Positions 17,769-27,265 of a DNA stretch of 64,000 nucleotides are shown here, in pieces. The notes beneath the pieces are model-generated. The model did no database searches, was not told where the DNA came from, and worked only from the letters and a program-made list of their open reading frames with translations. Each line of letters starts with the position of its first letter. Positions within the stretch are counted from its first letter, which is position 1. Source of the DNA: an uncultured Tolumonas sp. Its GTDB lineage: Bacteria; Pseudomonadota; Gammaproteobacteria; Enterobacterales; Aeromonadaceae. Location: contig NZ_OY781378.1 of NCBI RefSeq assembly GCF_963676665.1, forward strand, positions 124,001-188,000. The letters run 5' to 3'. The translations under genes and the position numbers were made by a program.

Positions 17769-19823
17769 ATGCTGACTTGGATTTTGAATTGTTCGATTCG
17801 CCGCTTTGTACTGATTTTTTCTATTTTACTCATTCTGATTTTGAGCGGTTATTTGATTTGGCGTGATGCTGCGCAACAAGCGATAGAAAAACTGTATCAG
17901 CAAGATAAAGCCAATGCTGAACAATCATTGCTGATGCAGGAGTTACGTTATTCGTCGGTGCAGATCCAGCAATATCTGACCGATGCTTCACTCACCGGTG
18001 ACTCTGAATCGATCTCAGATGCCAAACGCTATGCAAACTTGTTGTTGGAACAGCAGGCTGCGCTTTCTCAGTTAGGTGATGCGGAATATCTCAGCAAACT
18101 ACCGGAATGGATCCCACAGCAAATTAAAATTGGCGAAGAGATGACCCAGGCTTATTTGTCCGGCAATAAAACGCAGGGCAATGAGCTGATGAAAAAAGAC
18201 CCAGATGGTTTTGATTGGTTGTCCGATCAAATTGGTAATAGCGTCGCCAAGCAGAGTAAACAACTGGCACAGGCCAGCCTGGCGGCACAAACAGAAATCC
18301 AAAAACAGGAACAGTCGCTGCATACCATGAATGCCTGGTTTTCGGGCGTGGTCATGCTGTTGGTGCTGTTAGCATTATTCTCATTACGTTGGAAAGTGAA
18401 TCATTCTATTAATGAATTACGTCAGCATCTGAAAGTGATGACTGAAACGGGCAATAACCTTGCTTACCGTTTACCCACAACCAATCAAAATGAGTTCTCC
18501 CAAGTTGCTTCCATGCTGAATGGCTTGATGGAAAGCCTCGATCATGTGATCTCTACCATTCAGGAAACCTCTAACGTTGCGGCCAGACAGGTCGCCGAGT
18601 TAAGAGAGTCGTCTGAATCGACGGAAAAAGGCATGGGCCAAATGTTTGAGCAGGCTGATATGCTCAATGATGCGGTCAGCGAAATGATGGATACACTGCG
18701 CAATATTACCGAAAGCACCCATGCTGCCAGAGAGCACACACAAGGTTCTCGTGATCAGGCGGATGAAGGTTTAGCGAAAGTTGAGCAGACCGTCGTCTTG
18801 ATTCAAAAGGTAGCGGGCAATATTGCGCGTTCTACGCAAGCCATTTTACAACTGCAAGCCGACAGCGCCACGATTGGCGATATTGTGAATTTGATTAAAA
18901 ACATTTCCGAACAGACCAATTTGCTGGCATTGAATGCTGCCATCGAAGCGGCCAGAGCGGGGGAAGCGGGGCGCGGTTTTGCCGTGGTGGCAGATGAAGT
19001 GCGTTCGCTTGCCAACCGAACCCAGGCATCCACTGCAGAAATACAGAAAAAAATTGAGCAACTACAGCACCAGACAAAAGTGACGGTAGGCTTAATGGAA
19101 GAAACCCAAGCTGTTGGTGGACAAGCCGTTGAGCAAGCCGAACAAGCAGGGCAAACGCTAACAGAAATCGTGCAGATCGTTGGTCAGATCGCCGATATGA
19201 ATACCCAAATTGCCGTTGCTGCAGAACAGCAAGCCAAGGTCACGGGTAATACCGCCGCCATGGTAGAAAAAGTAAATGAAGTTGTTAGCGGCGTAATGGA
19301 TGACACTTTGCTGAATGTGCAGGTGACCCGTGAAGTGGCGTTTGTTATTGATGAATTGGAACAGTTAAGCGGTAATTTTGCGATCACCTTTGATACCAAA
19401 GAGTCGCGTCAAAATGAAGAGTTGGTCCACTGGTCTGATGCATTCAAGATCAATGTTGCCAGTATGGATACCCAACATGAAGGGTTGTTTCACGCTGTGA
19501 ATGCGGCGTATTCCGCCATAAAATTCCAGACCGGTAGTCATAACGTACAAGAAAAGATCGCTCAACTGGCGGAACAGGTAAAACAACATCTGCATTCGGA
19601 AGAAGTTTTGCTGGCCAAAGTAAAATACCCAGACCTGATCCCGCATGCCAAAGTGCATGCTGCAGTATTAGATGAGTTAGCGTCACGCATAGCCAAAGCG
19701 CAAGGTAAAGGTGATGACGCATTGATGAATGTGGTGCTTTTTGTGAAAATCTGGCTTATTGACCATATTTTCCGTGTCGATCGCCGCTACAGTAAGGCAG
19801 TTATTGCGGCAAACCTGCAATAG
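17769..19823 (+). CDS. Methyl-accepting chemotaxis protein with C-terminal hemerythrin domain
   Basis: This receptor of about 684 residues has a TM helix ([21 protein letters not shown]), a periplasmic helical sensor of about 150 residues, a second TM ([13 protein letters not shown]), a HAMP domain and a signalling domain with the hairpin tip [20 protein letters not shown]. The last 120 residues form a bacteriohemerythrin: [30 protein letters not shown] and HIFRVDRRY provide the diiron His/Glu/Asp ligands. O2 or redox sensing by the diiron site is inferred. ATG 17769 follows AGGTG; a second ATG lies at 17736. Confidence 0.9.
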   Translation: MLTWILNCSIRRFVLIFSILLILILSGYLIWRDAAQQAIEKLYQQDKANAEQSLLMQELRYSSVQIQQYLTDASLTGDSESISDAKRYANLLLEQQAALSQLGDAEYLSKLPEWIPQQIKIGEEMTQAYLSGNKTQGNELMKKDPDGFDWLSDQIGNSVAKQSKQLAQASLAAQTEIQKQEQSLHTMNAWFSGVVMLLVLLALFSLRWKVNHSINELRQHLKVMTETGNNLAYRLPTTNQNEFSQVASMLNGLMESLDHVISTIQETSNVAARQVAELRESSESTEKGMGQMFEQADMLNDAVSEMMDTLRNITESTHAAREHTQGSRDQADEGLAKVEQTVVLIQKVAGNIARSTQAILQLQADSATIGDIVNLIKNISEQTNLLALNAAIEAARAGEAGRGFAVVADEVRSLANRTQASTAEIQKKIEQLQHQTKVTVGLMEETQAVGGQAVEQAEQAGQTLTEIVQIVGQIADMNTQIAVAAEQQAKVTGNTAAMVEKVNEVVSGVMDDTLLNVQVTREVAFVIDELEQLSGNFAITFDTKESRQNEELVHWSDAFKINVASMDTQHEGLFHAVNAAYSAIKFQTGSHNVQEKIAQLAEQVKQHLHSEEVLLAKVKYPDLIPHAKVHAAVLDELASRIAKAQGKGDDALMNVVLFVKIWLIDHIFRVDRRYSKAVIAANLQ

Positions 19824-19894
19824 CTGCTACGCGCAACCGGCGTGGTTATGTAGAATAGACAATCAGATAATTGATCGAAATTTTGGAGTAAATC

Positions 19895-20467
19895 ATGGCT
19901 ACTAAGCCAGAGAAATCAGCCGGAAATGCAAAACGCCCCGACAGCAAAAAGAAAAAGCCGGCGTTTAGTGCACAAGAAGCTCGTGAACAGAAAAAACAAG
20001 CCAAACGCAAAGGCTTGCGCCCTGGTGCTCGTAACAGTGTGGAAGCTCAGGAACAAAAAGGTCAGAGTGCTAAAAATAAAGACGCCCGTGTTGGTTCTCG
20101 TAAACCGATTGCGCTAGTTGCTGAAGCGCCAGCCAAAGCGGCGAAAGCACCGCGCCCTGTTGCGCCGAAACCAGAACCTGTCGTGACCCAAGAACAACAG
20201 CTGGCGAAATGGGAACGCGAGCTGGATAAGCTGGAAAACGATGATCGTCTGAATGCATTGCTGGATGCGCTGGAACTCGAACAGGCTATTTCTGCGGAAG
20301 ACCAAGCGTGGTTAGATAAAAAACTGGCTCGTCATCAGGAGTTGTTAAAACTGCTGGGTCTAAACGAAGAAGAAAAAGCAGCCAGCGATCCTGACGAATT
20401 GTTGCAACGTTTTATCGAAACCGACTTTGATCCGAAAGAATTCGACAGCCGCTATAAAGAAGACTAA
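19895..20467 (+). CDS. yihI: Der GTPase-activating protein YihI
   Basis: YihI stimulates the GTPase Der, a 50S ribosome assembly factor. The 190-residue protein has a very basic, probably disordered N-terminal half (KKKKPAFSAQEAREQKKQAK, RKGLRPGARNS, KDARVGSRKPIAL) and an acidic C-terminal domain (KWERELDKLENDDRLNALLD). Both halves match YihI. TTTTGGAGTAAATC precedes the ATG. In E. coli yihI is next to hemN; here two genes lie between. Confidence 0.92.
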   Translation: MATKPEKSAGNAKRPDSKKKKPAFSAQEAREQKKQAKRKGLRPGARNSVEAQEQKGQSAKNKDARVGSRKPIALVAEAPAKAAKAPRPVAPKPEPVVTQEQQLAKWERELDKLENDDRLNALLDALELEQAISAEDQAWLDKKLARHQELLKLLGLNEEEKAASDPDELLQRFIETDFDPKEFDSRYKED

Positions 20468-20479
20468 TTGTGTCAGTCT

Positions 20480-20513
20480 CCACACGACAACCCTGTCGTG
20501 TGGTTTCCTTCCT
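20480..20513 (+). terminator. Terminator after yihI
   Basis: CCACACGAC (20480-20488) and GTCGTGTGG (20495-20503) form a perfect 9-bp stem with a 6-base loop, followed by TTTCCTTCCTT. Confidence 0.7.
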
Positions 20514-20672
20514 TGTTGATATCTCATTGTTTTTTCATCGTGACCAAAATGCGGCATAGCTATCATTCAGGCTAACCGATGTTGGTGAATGTTTATTTTG
20601 GTGATGTAAGTTCGATTCCGGCGTGATTATGTCTGTTATAACAAAGACTCAATAAACTACCGGAGTGCGGTT

Positions 20673-20897
20673 GTGGTTAATGTTGAAAAATTGAAGAAAG
20701 AACACTTTACCCATCATGATCTCGTTTTGCCTCATTTCCATGGCTATCCTATTCGGGTTGTTACAGCTTCATGTCCATGGTCAGAGCCTAATATTGCAAC
20801 CAATATTCTAAATGTGGCCGTTACCCAGCCTGGCGAGGAAGGGGTAGCCGAGTTGAAGCAAATGCTAAAATCGATCGATGTTATTCCCGGCGAATAA
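20673..20897 (+). CDS. Conserved-looking small hypothetical protein
   Basis: This protein of 74 residues starts at GTG with GGAG 7 bases upstream. It is soluble, with no TM segment or signal, and contains KKEHFTHHDLVLPHFHGYPIRV and a C-terminal GEEGVAELKQMLKSIDVIPGE. I do not recognise a family. A good ribosome-binding site and a terminator just downstream support a real gene. Confidence 0.65.
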   Translation: MVNVEKLKKEHFTHHDLVLPHFHGYPIRVVTASCPWSEPNIATNILNVAVTQPGEEGVAELKQMLKSIDVIPGE

Positions 20898-20942
20898 ACA
20901 TCGTTCATGATTTATTAGTTTTTATTAATATTATTTCGTTAA

Positions 20943-20975
20943 ATGAGGTCGCATGATGCGGCCTCATTTTTTTGT
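20943..20975 (+). terminator. Terminator after the 74-residue ORF
   Basis: ATGAGGTCGCA (20943-20953) and TGCGGCCTCAT (20957-20967) form an 11-bp stem with one G-U pair and a 3-base loop, followed by TTTTTT. Confidence 0.85.
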
Positions 20976-21168
20976 GTGCTGACACGCTGATTTTAAGGCA
21001 CTAATGTGATCGTCGTTCGATATGACAGTGATGACTTGGTGAACAGATCTGTTGTTATGGCGTTGCTGGTGAGTTTATTTTTCCATTGAAAAAATCTCGT
21101 CAAATCAGCATGCACAATTAGTTTCAGCTATCGTTAATAGATGACAAATAAAAAACGAATGGCAACAG

Positions 21169-22353
21169 ATGCTTTCAACACTGACAACAATTCAGGGCCT
21201 GTTTCTGATGGATATCATGATCGGAATTGGTCTGTCAGCAATGCTGTTTTTCAGCTTACGTGAAGAGTATATATGTCCTGGGGCTTATGACTGGTTTATC
21301 AGTATTGTATTGACCACTCTGGGCCTGATTTTTCTGCTTGGGCGAGAAATAATCCCTATTTGGATCAGCATTTCTCTTGGTAATGGGTTCGTAGTTTTAG
21401 GCAGCATTTATTTCTGGATGGCATTTCGGAAATATACAAAAACCTATCGTAAAACAGACATCTCTTTTACGTTAATTGCGCCATTAGCCTCTCTTCTTCT
21501 TTTGTATTGCTATTGGGTCGAGCCGGAAAATATCGCGATCAGGGGTGAAATCGTTTCATTTGTTCTGGCATTATTTTCATTGGCGAGTTTATATATCGCG
21601 TTAAACCACATACATAAATACGAAACAGGCCGATGGCTATCAGTGGTTTCGCTGATATTCAATTTGGTTAGTTACATCTACCGAGGAACGTCTCTTCATC
21701 TAGGAAGTCATTATTCTGGATTACTGGAATATAGCTCTGCCAGCATCATCTTGGTGTTTTCTACCGGTATTGCTCTTCTTACGGCTGGATTCAGTATCAT
21801 GCTCATGACATACCAATGGCTTGCCAGACGGTTATACATACATGCTACTTACGATGCGTTAACCGGTGTTTATAACAGATATGCATTGCTAGAAATGAGC
21901 GACACACTGGAGTTGACGACTGATCTATCTAAAACGAAATGGTGTTTAGCTATGGTTGATATCGATTTGTTTAAGTCGATCAATGATATGCATGGCCATC
22001 CGGTAGGCGATTTGGTATTGCGGCATATAGCTCAAACGCTTAAACAAAGTATCCGGCATAACGATATTTTGGCGAGATACGGTGGGGAAGAGTTTGCAGT
22101 AGTACTTCCTGGTGCCAATATTGAAAATGCAAAAAGTTGGGCTGAACGAGTTAGACAGCTCATTGCAAGCACGCCCATAACCATTGGCAAAGCCTCTATT
22201 TCTGTGTCTGTTAGTATTGGTTTAACTGAATCAAGTACGGCAGAATATCGCTTACCTGATTTAGTAAAAAATGCAGATTCAGCGCTATATCAGGCTAAGC
22301 AATCAGGAAGAAACAGGGTTTGTTGTAGTGAAAAGAATGCTCCATCCAATTAG
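21169..22353 (+). CDS. Membrane-bound GGDEF diguanylate cyclase
   Basis: This protein of up to 394 residues has about seven hydrophobic helices in residues 10-225 and a GGDEF domain after YDALTGVYNRYALLE. The active site is RYGGEEFAVVLPGA, and DIDLFKSINDMHGHPVGD is the nucleotide/metal segment. An intact inhibitory site, RHND, lies five residues before GGEEF, so c-di-GMP synthesis with product feedback is expected. The input domain is not one I can name. The start is uncertain; there is no strong Shine-Dalgarno, and the next ATG is 13 codons in. Confidence 0.87.
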   Translation: MLSTLTTIQGLFLMDIMIGIGLSAMLFFSLREEYICPGAYDWFISIVLTTLGLIFLLGREIIPIWISISLGNGFVVLGSIYFWMAFRKYTKTYRKTDISFTLIAPLASLLLLYCYWVEPENIAIRGEIVSFVLALFSLASLYIALNHIHKYETGRWLSVVSLIFNLVSYIYRGTSLHLGSHYSGLLEYSSASIILVFSTGIALLTAGFSIMLMTYQWLARRLYIHATYDALTGVYNRYALLEMSDTLELTTDLSKTKWCLAMVDIDLFKSINDMHGHPVGDLVLRHIAQTLKQSIRHNDILARYGGEEFAVVLPGANIENAKSWAERVRQLIASTPITIGKASISVSVSIGLTESSTAEYRLPDLVKNADSALYQAKQSGRNRVCCSEKNAPSN

Positions 22354-22612
22354 TTCGGGGCATTATGATGATAAAACCGGAGTATGGTTCATCAAATCTG
22401 ATGAGGTTGAACTAAAGCTTAGTAGCGCGTTTTCCTGCCCGTAAAATAACTTTAATGGGAAGAGTTAGTCTTTTCTTTTGGATGTTGCGTACACCTGATA
22501 TAACTACCATAAAATACAGCGACTTTTCACTATGGCTACACTGGTAGCTACACTATAAATATTTGTCATTAATTTAATCATTTTAAATCAATAATTTAGG
22601 CTACCAAAAATC

Positions 22613-23986
22613 ATGTCTACACAGCATGTCATCTGGGATGACGCCCTGATCCAGAAATATAATTACAGTGGCCCACGCTACACGTCTTATCCAACCGCGC
22701 TGGAATTCTCGGAATCCTTTGATTACCCACAATTTGTACAAGCGACACAGCAATATCCGCAGCGCCCGCTGTCGCTCTATGTACACATTCCGTTTTGCCA
22801 TAAGCTTTGTTACTACTGTGCTTGCAACAAGATCGTGACACGCCAAACACATAAAGCAGAAGAGTATCTCGGCTATCTGGAACAAGAGATCCAGCATCAT
22901 GCCAAGCTGTTTGCCGGGCGCACGGTGACACAGCTGCATTGGGGTGGTGGTACACCGACCTATCTGTCACATGAGCAGATCGCGCGGTTGATGAATATGC
23001 TGAAAAGCAACTTCTCGTTTGCTGAGGAAGGTGAATTCAGTATCGAGATTGATCCACGTGAAATCAGTTTAGACACCCTTGATGTATTACAGCAGGTTGG
23101 TTTTAACCGCATCAGCCTCGGTGTGCAGGATTTTGATAAACGTGTGCAGGAAGTGGTGAACCGCGAGCAGGATAACGACTTTATCCGCGCGTTGATCCAG
23201 CGGGCGAAAGATCTGAAATTCCGCTCCACCAATCTGGATCTGATCTACGGTCTGCCGCTGCAAACCCGTGCCAGCTTCCGCCATACCTTGGAGCAGATCG
23301 CGGCATTGCAACCTGATCGGCTGTCGGTGTTTAACTACGCGCACTTGCCGAGTCGGTTTGCCGGTCAGCATAAAATCAAAGAAGAGTTGCTGCCTTCACC
23401 AGCAGAAAAACTGGCGATGTTGCAGGAAACTATCGAATATCTGACGTCGCAGGGTTATGTGTATATCGGTATGGATCACTTCGCCAAACCCGATGACGAA
23501 CTGGCGCAAGCGCAACGTGATGGTGTCTTACACCGTAATTTCCAGGGTTATACCACGCAGGGCGATTGTGATCTGCTGGGCTTAGGGGTGTCGGCGATCA
23601 GCATGCTCGGTGATGCTTATTCACAAAACCAGAAAGAGCTGAATGTTTATTACGAGCAGGTCACGCAGCTGGGGCATGCGCAATGGAAAGGGTGTGCGCT
23701 GCAGCGCGATGATTTGATCCGCCGGGATGTGATCAAACAGCTGATTTGTAATTTCACGCTGGATCCACAACAGATTGAGGCGGCTTACGCGATTCAGTTT
23801 GCCGATTATTTTGCCGACGATCTGAAATTGCTGCAGGCATTTATTAATGATGGGCTGGTTGAGAGCGAAAACCAGAAACTGCGGATCACCGCAACAGGCC
23901 GCTTGCTGATCCGGAATATCTGCATGTGTTTCGATATTTATCTGCGACAAAAAGCCCGGCAACAGCAGTTCTCGCGGGTTATTTAA
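22613..23986 (+). CDS. hemN: Oxygen-independent coproporphyrinogen III oxidase HemN
   Basis: HemN is a radical-SAM enzyme that decarboxylates coproporphyrinogen III for anaerobic haem synthesis. The 457-residue protein has the cluster motif HIPFCHKLCYYCACNK (CxxxCxxC), the glycine-rich LHWGGGTPTYL and the typical N-terminus IQKYNYSGPRYTSYPTALEF, which separates HemN from HemW. The preceding 259 bp hold no gene; the promoter is probably there, but no clear FNR box was found. Confidence 0.96.
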   Translation: MSTQHVIWDDALIQKYNYSGPRYTSYPTALEFSESFDYPQFVQATQQYPQRPLSLYVHIPFCHKLCYYCACNKIVTRQTHKAEEYLGYLEQEIQHHAKLFAGRTVTQLHWGGGTPTYLSHEQIARLMNMLKSNFSFAEEGEFSIEIDPREISLDTLDVLQQVGFNRISLGVQDFDKRVQEVVNREQDNDFIRALIQRAKDLKFRSTNLDLIYGLPLQTRASFRHTLEQIAALQPDRLSVFNYAHLPSRFAGQHKIKEELLPSPAEKLAMLQETIEYLTSQGYVYIGMDHFAKPDDELAQAQRDGVLHRNFQGYTTQGDCDLLGLGVSAISMLGDAYSQNQKELNVYYEQVTQLGHAQWKGCALQRDDLIRRDVIKQLICNFTLDPQQIEAAYAIQFADYFADDLKLLQAFINDGLVESENQKLRITATGRLLIRNICMCFDIYLRQKARQQQFSRVI

Positions 23987-24010
23987 TCGCACATACGTAT
24001 TTGTTTTAGT

Positions 24011-24047
24011 AAAAAAAGAAGCGACTTTTTAGTCGCTTCTTTTTTAT
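24011..24047. terminator. Bidirectional terminator between hemN and the FTR1 gene
   Basis: The stem GAAGCGACT/AGTCGCTTC with a TTTT loop is flanked by an A-run and a T-run. It serves both converging genes. Confidence 0.88.
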
Positions 24048-24070
24048 TCGCTGCACTGTCTTTCAGCACT

Positions 24071-24907
24071 TTAACTGGAGGAGGATAACGAACCAACCGA
24101 TTTATGTTCGGTGCGTTTACTCCAGTAGGACAGCGTCAGGATCACGCCCAGTGTTAACAGATAAAATACCACCTGAATACCCGCAGGTTGTGCCGTATAA
24201 CCAATCAAGGTGCGTAACATTTTACCGACGATGCTGGAATCAGAAAGTAGCCATGAGCTATCCCACACCGTTCCCCAAGCCGGCAGAATATCAGCCGAGA
24301 CCAAAAAGCCAGCGCCCTGACTAGCCATACCCGCCGCGAGCAGGATCACTAATGTATTGGTCACACTGAATAAGCGTTTTGCCGACACCTGCAGCAGGCC
24401 AAAATACATGGCTGCGCCCAATGTGACACCACCGACCAAACCTAATGTGCCACCAATGACCATTTGTGGAATTTGGCCAGCGTCTCCCGCGGCAATGCCA
24501 TACAGGAATAACACGACTTCAGCACCTTCGCGGATCACCGCTACACCCACAACGATAGCTAGCCCGGTCAGAGGCCGAGTGCCTTGACTAATAGCTTCAC
24601 CCACCGCATTGAGCTGTTGTGCCATTTCCCGACCGTGTTTGCTCATCCAGACGCAATGCCATGTCAGCATCACCACGGCGATAAACATCACGCTGGAATT
24701 AAACACATCCTGTCCCATACCAGATGCAAAAGAAGAGATGGCATCGGCAAAAACAGCAACCAAACAAGCGCCCAGTACGCCGCCGACCACGCCGCCACTG
24801 ACCCACCATCCGCGTCGGGGCACTGTTTTAGTCGCCGCTAATACGATAGATATCACCAACGCGGCTTCCAGGATCTCACGAAAAACGATTAGTGCAGTCG
24901 ATAGCAT
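24071..24907 (-). CDS. FTR1-family high-affinity iron permease
   Basis: This 278-residue inner-membrane protein has about seven TM helices and the paired REXXE iron-binding motifs of the FTR1/EfeU family: FREILEAALV near the start and VIREGAEVVLF mid-protein. It follows the cupredoxin gene by 18 bp, so the pair is an operon. A Fur box upstream of the pair supports a role in iron uptake. No EfeB-type peroxidase is adjacent. Confidence 0.9.
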   Translation of the reverse strand: MLSTALIVFREILEAALVISIVLAATKTVPRRGWWVSGGVVGGVLGACLVAVFADAISSFASGMGQDVFNSSVMFIAVVMLTWHCVWMSKHGREMAQQLNAVGEAISQGTRPLTGLAIVVGVAVIREGAEVVLFLYGIAAGDAGQIPQMVIGGTLGLVGGVTLGAAMYFGLLQVSAKRLFSVTNTLVILLAAGMASQGAGFLVSADILPAWGTVWDSSWLLSDSSIVGKMLRTLIGYTAQPAGIQVVFYLLTLGVILTLSYWSKRTEHKSVGSLSSSS

Positions 24908-24925
24908 GGCAGCGTCCTATCCGGC

Positions 24926-25267
24926 TTATTTAACGATCAGATGAGTTTCTGAAATATCTTCGTGATATTCATCTTTAAATTCGTATTTGCCGGGTTTTAA
25001 CGGGCCGATGAAAAAGCTGGCTTCTTTGCCACCTGGGATCACGCGTTCTGCTTTGAATTGATGGCTTTCAAATTCAGCCGGGGTTGGATCCAGATTTTTT
25101 ACGGTCACTTTCACTTTGGTATTGGCTGGGATCACCGGTTCTGCGGGTGTGAATTTATGGTCTTTCAGCGTCAATAACAAGGTTGCCTCGGCTGCCAAAA
25201 CGGAAGCCGACATTGGCAATAACAGCGCGGTGGCGAGCAGAACATTACGTTTAATACGGAAGGTCAT
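24926..25267 (-). CDS. Periplasmic cupredoxin-like protein, partner of the iron permease
   Basis: This 113-residue protein has a signal peptide ending near SASVLAAEA and a cupredoxin-fold domain (FTPAEPVIPANTKVKVTVKNLDPTPAEFES, then GPLKPGKYEFKDEYHE). It resembles the N-terminal cupredoxin part of EfeO. His, Glu and Met-poor surface ligands may bind or oxidise ferrous iron for the downstream permease; this role is inferred. It is the first gene of the Fur-controlled pair. Confidence 0.82.
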   Translation of the reverse strand: MTFRIKRNVLLATALLLPMSASVLAAEATLLLTLKDHKFTPAEPVIPANTKVKVTVKNLDPTPAEFESHQFKAERVIPGGKEASFFIGPLKPGKYEFKDEYHEDISETHLIVK

Positions 25268-25631
25268 ACAGATTCTCCTTGGTAAAACAGCATCAGTTAT
25301 TCATGGGTTATAAACTGTTAGTATTGATGGAAGAATAAAAACACCTATACAGTAATGATAGTCATTATCATTACATAAATTAACAAATACAATACTTTTT
25401 ATATTTGGCCGAGTTTATGTTGGTTCAAAATAGCAAACGGCTCCGCCTATTTTGGGGCTTTGCACACCATTGAAGTGCGTAACGGATTAATCGCGTTAAG
25501 CTCGTAAATTTAACGCATTATTTTGGTGCAATAATCTGTATATTTTTATCTCCGTGTTATGTCGTACTGATAAATAATATATATTTGGTTTATTCAACTG
25601 ATTATTTACCAGATATGCCGCAGGATTATTA
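25268..25631. other. 364-bp AT-rich divergent intergenic region
   Basis: This region lies between the cupredoxin gene (minus) and sdaA (plus). It holds the Fur box and an 8-bp hairpin, CAAAATAG (25426-25433) with CTATTTTG (25447-25454). The rest is AT-rich, and I see no gene in it. Confidence 0.5.
25353..25371. promoter_or_regulatory. Fur box
   Basis: TAATGATAGTCATTATCAT closely matches the 19-bp Fur consensus (GATAATGATAATCATTATC). It lies about 85 bp before the cupredoxin-FTR1 operon, so iron repression is predicted. Confidence 0.82.
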
Positions 25632-27008
25632 ATGACTATCAGCTTGTTTGATCTCTTCAAAATCGGTATCGGCCCGTCCAGTTCACACACAGTGGGGCCA
25701 ATGAAAGCGGGTTATCTGTTCAGTCAGTTATTGCTGCAAAAAGAGTTGTTACCATCGGTTGCCCGAGTACAGGTTATTTTTTATGGCTCGTTAGCCGCAA
25801 CGGGTCAGGGGCATGGTACGCCTCCGGCGTTATTGCTGGGGTTGGAAGGTGCATTACCGGAATCGGTGGATCCTGACATCATCGTTCCCCGTTATCAGGC
25901 TTTGCAGTCGGGGGCCTCATTGTTGCTGGCTGGCTCCCATCCGGTTGCGTTTGATGAGTCGCGTGATGTGTTATTGCGCTGGGAATGTTTGCCACGCCAT
26001 ACCAACGGTTTACAACTGACCGCGTTGGATGCGAAAGGGGAAATCTTACTGGCAAAAACCTATTACTCGGTTGGCGGCGGTTTTGTCGTGGATGATGATG
26101 AACCGGAAACGGCTGCCGATGTGGTTTCTGCTTCCGTGCCTTTCCCGTTTTCCTCCGCCTCTGAATTGATTTCTCTGTGTCATCAACATCAGTTATCCAT
26201 TGCTGAGTTGATGCTGGCGAACGAGAAAGTCTGGCGTAATGAAACAGCGATCGCGGCGGGCATTGAGCAGATCTGGCACACCATGCAGTTATGCGTGCAA
26301 CGTGGCATTCAGCAGCAGGGCGTTTTACCCGGTGGTTTAAATGTGCGCCGTCGTGCTGCGCGTTTACATGACAGCCTGTTAAAACAGATCGGATCTCCGG
26401 GTTGGAATGCGATGGAGTGGGTCAATTTGTATGCACTGGCGGTGAATGAAGAAAATGCCGCTGGTGGTCGGGTAGTGACGGCCCCTACGAACGGGGCGGC
26501 AGGCATTATTCCGGCGGTATTGCACTATTACATGCAGTTTTGCCCGCAATTCAGCACGCAGGCCTCCGCCGCCAAAGTGCAGGAGTTTCTGCTGACCGCT
26601 GCGGCGATTGGCATGTTGTGCAAACTCAATGCGTCGATCTCCGGTGCCGAAGTGGGTTGTCAGGGCGAGGTGGGTTCTGCTTGTGCCATGGCGGCGGCAG
26701 GGTTGGCTGCCGTGCTGGGTGGCACACCTGCACAGGTAGAAAATGCCGCCGAAATTGGCATGGAGCACAACCTAGGTCTCACCTGCGATCCAGTTGCTGG
26801 ATTGGTACAAATTCCCTGTATTGAGCGGAATGCGATGGCCTCGGTCAAGGCGATTAATGCCGCCAGCATGGCATTACGCGGTGATGGTCAGCATCATATC
26901 TCTCTGGATAAAGTGATCGCCACTATGCGTGATACCGGTAAAGATATGTTGGATAAATACAAAGAAACCTCACGTGGTGGTTTGGCGATCAATATCACAG
27001 AGTGTTGA
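25632..27008 (+). CDS. sdaA: L-serine ammonia-lyase (L-serine deaminase)
   Basis: This enzyme is an iron-sulfur L-serine dehydratase giving pyruvate and ammonia. The 458-residue single-chain protein has the N-terminal beta domain ([20 protein letters not shown]) and the catalytic alpha domain with cluster cysteines in [20 protein letters not shown] and LTCDPVAG. Its length fits SdaA/SdaB of E. coli, which cannot be told apart here, so the symbol is provisional. Confidence 0.93.
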   Translation: MTISLFDLFKIGIGPSSSHTVGPMKAGYLFSQLLLQKELLPSVARVQVIFYGSLAATGQGHGTPPALLLGLEGALPESVDPDIIVPRYQALQSGASLLLAGSHPVAFDESRDVLLRWECLPRHTNGLQLTALDAKGEILLAKTYYSVGGGFVVDDDEPETAADVVSASVPFPFSSASELISLCHQHQLSIAELMLANEKVWRNETAIAAGIEQIWHTMQLCVQRGIQQQGVLPGGLNVRRRAARLHDSLLKQIGSPGWNAMEWVNLYALAVNEENAAGGRVVTAPTNGAAGIIPAVLHYYMQFCPQFSTQASAAKVQEFLLTAAAIGMLCKLNASISGAEVGCQGEVGSACAMAAAGLAAVLGGTPAQVENAAEIGMEHNLGLTCDPVAGLVQIPCIERNAMASVKAINAASMALRGDGQHHISLDKVIATMRDTGKDMLDKYKETSRGGLAINITEC

Positions 27009-27037
27009 TTTATTTTCTATTCTGCTTATTTCATCTG

Positions 27038-27062
27038 ATCCGGCAGTGATTGGCTGCCGGAT
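27038..27062 (+). terminator. Possible terminator after sdaA
   Basis: ATCCGGCAG (27038-27046) pairs with CTGCCGGAT (27054-27062). The following GTTCTCTCTTG is only moderately T-rich. Confidence 0.45.
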
Positions 27063-27265
27063 GTTCTCTCTTGCATTCCTGTAACACCCGCTTTTTATGC
27101 GATTCAATCAGCGCTTATTTAATTCGATCTCAGTCACAAAGCGTAATAAGTGTTACAAAAATCCAGTTTAGGCATGGTTTTTCCAATATCGTCTACCTTG
27201 CAGACTGGAATAATGTGCCGCCTGTAACTGTAATAAGATCACCCGCCTACAGAATGGAATCAGAG

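Noticed and set aside
22354-22612. FNR box upstream of hemN
   Set aside because: The region is AT-rich with partial TTGAT/ATCAA-like words, but none has both halves at the right spacing.
27050-27265. N-terminal extension of the fructose-type EIIC
   Set aside because: The translated segment is not protein-like, has no start signal and is absent from the family; it probably holds the promoter.
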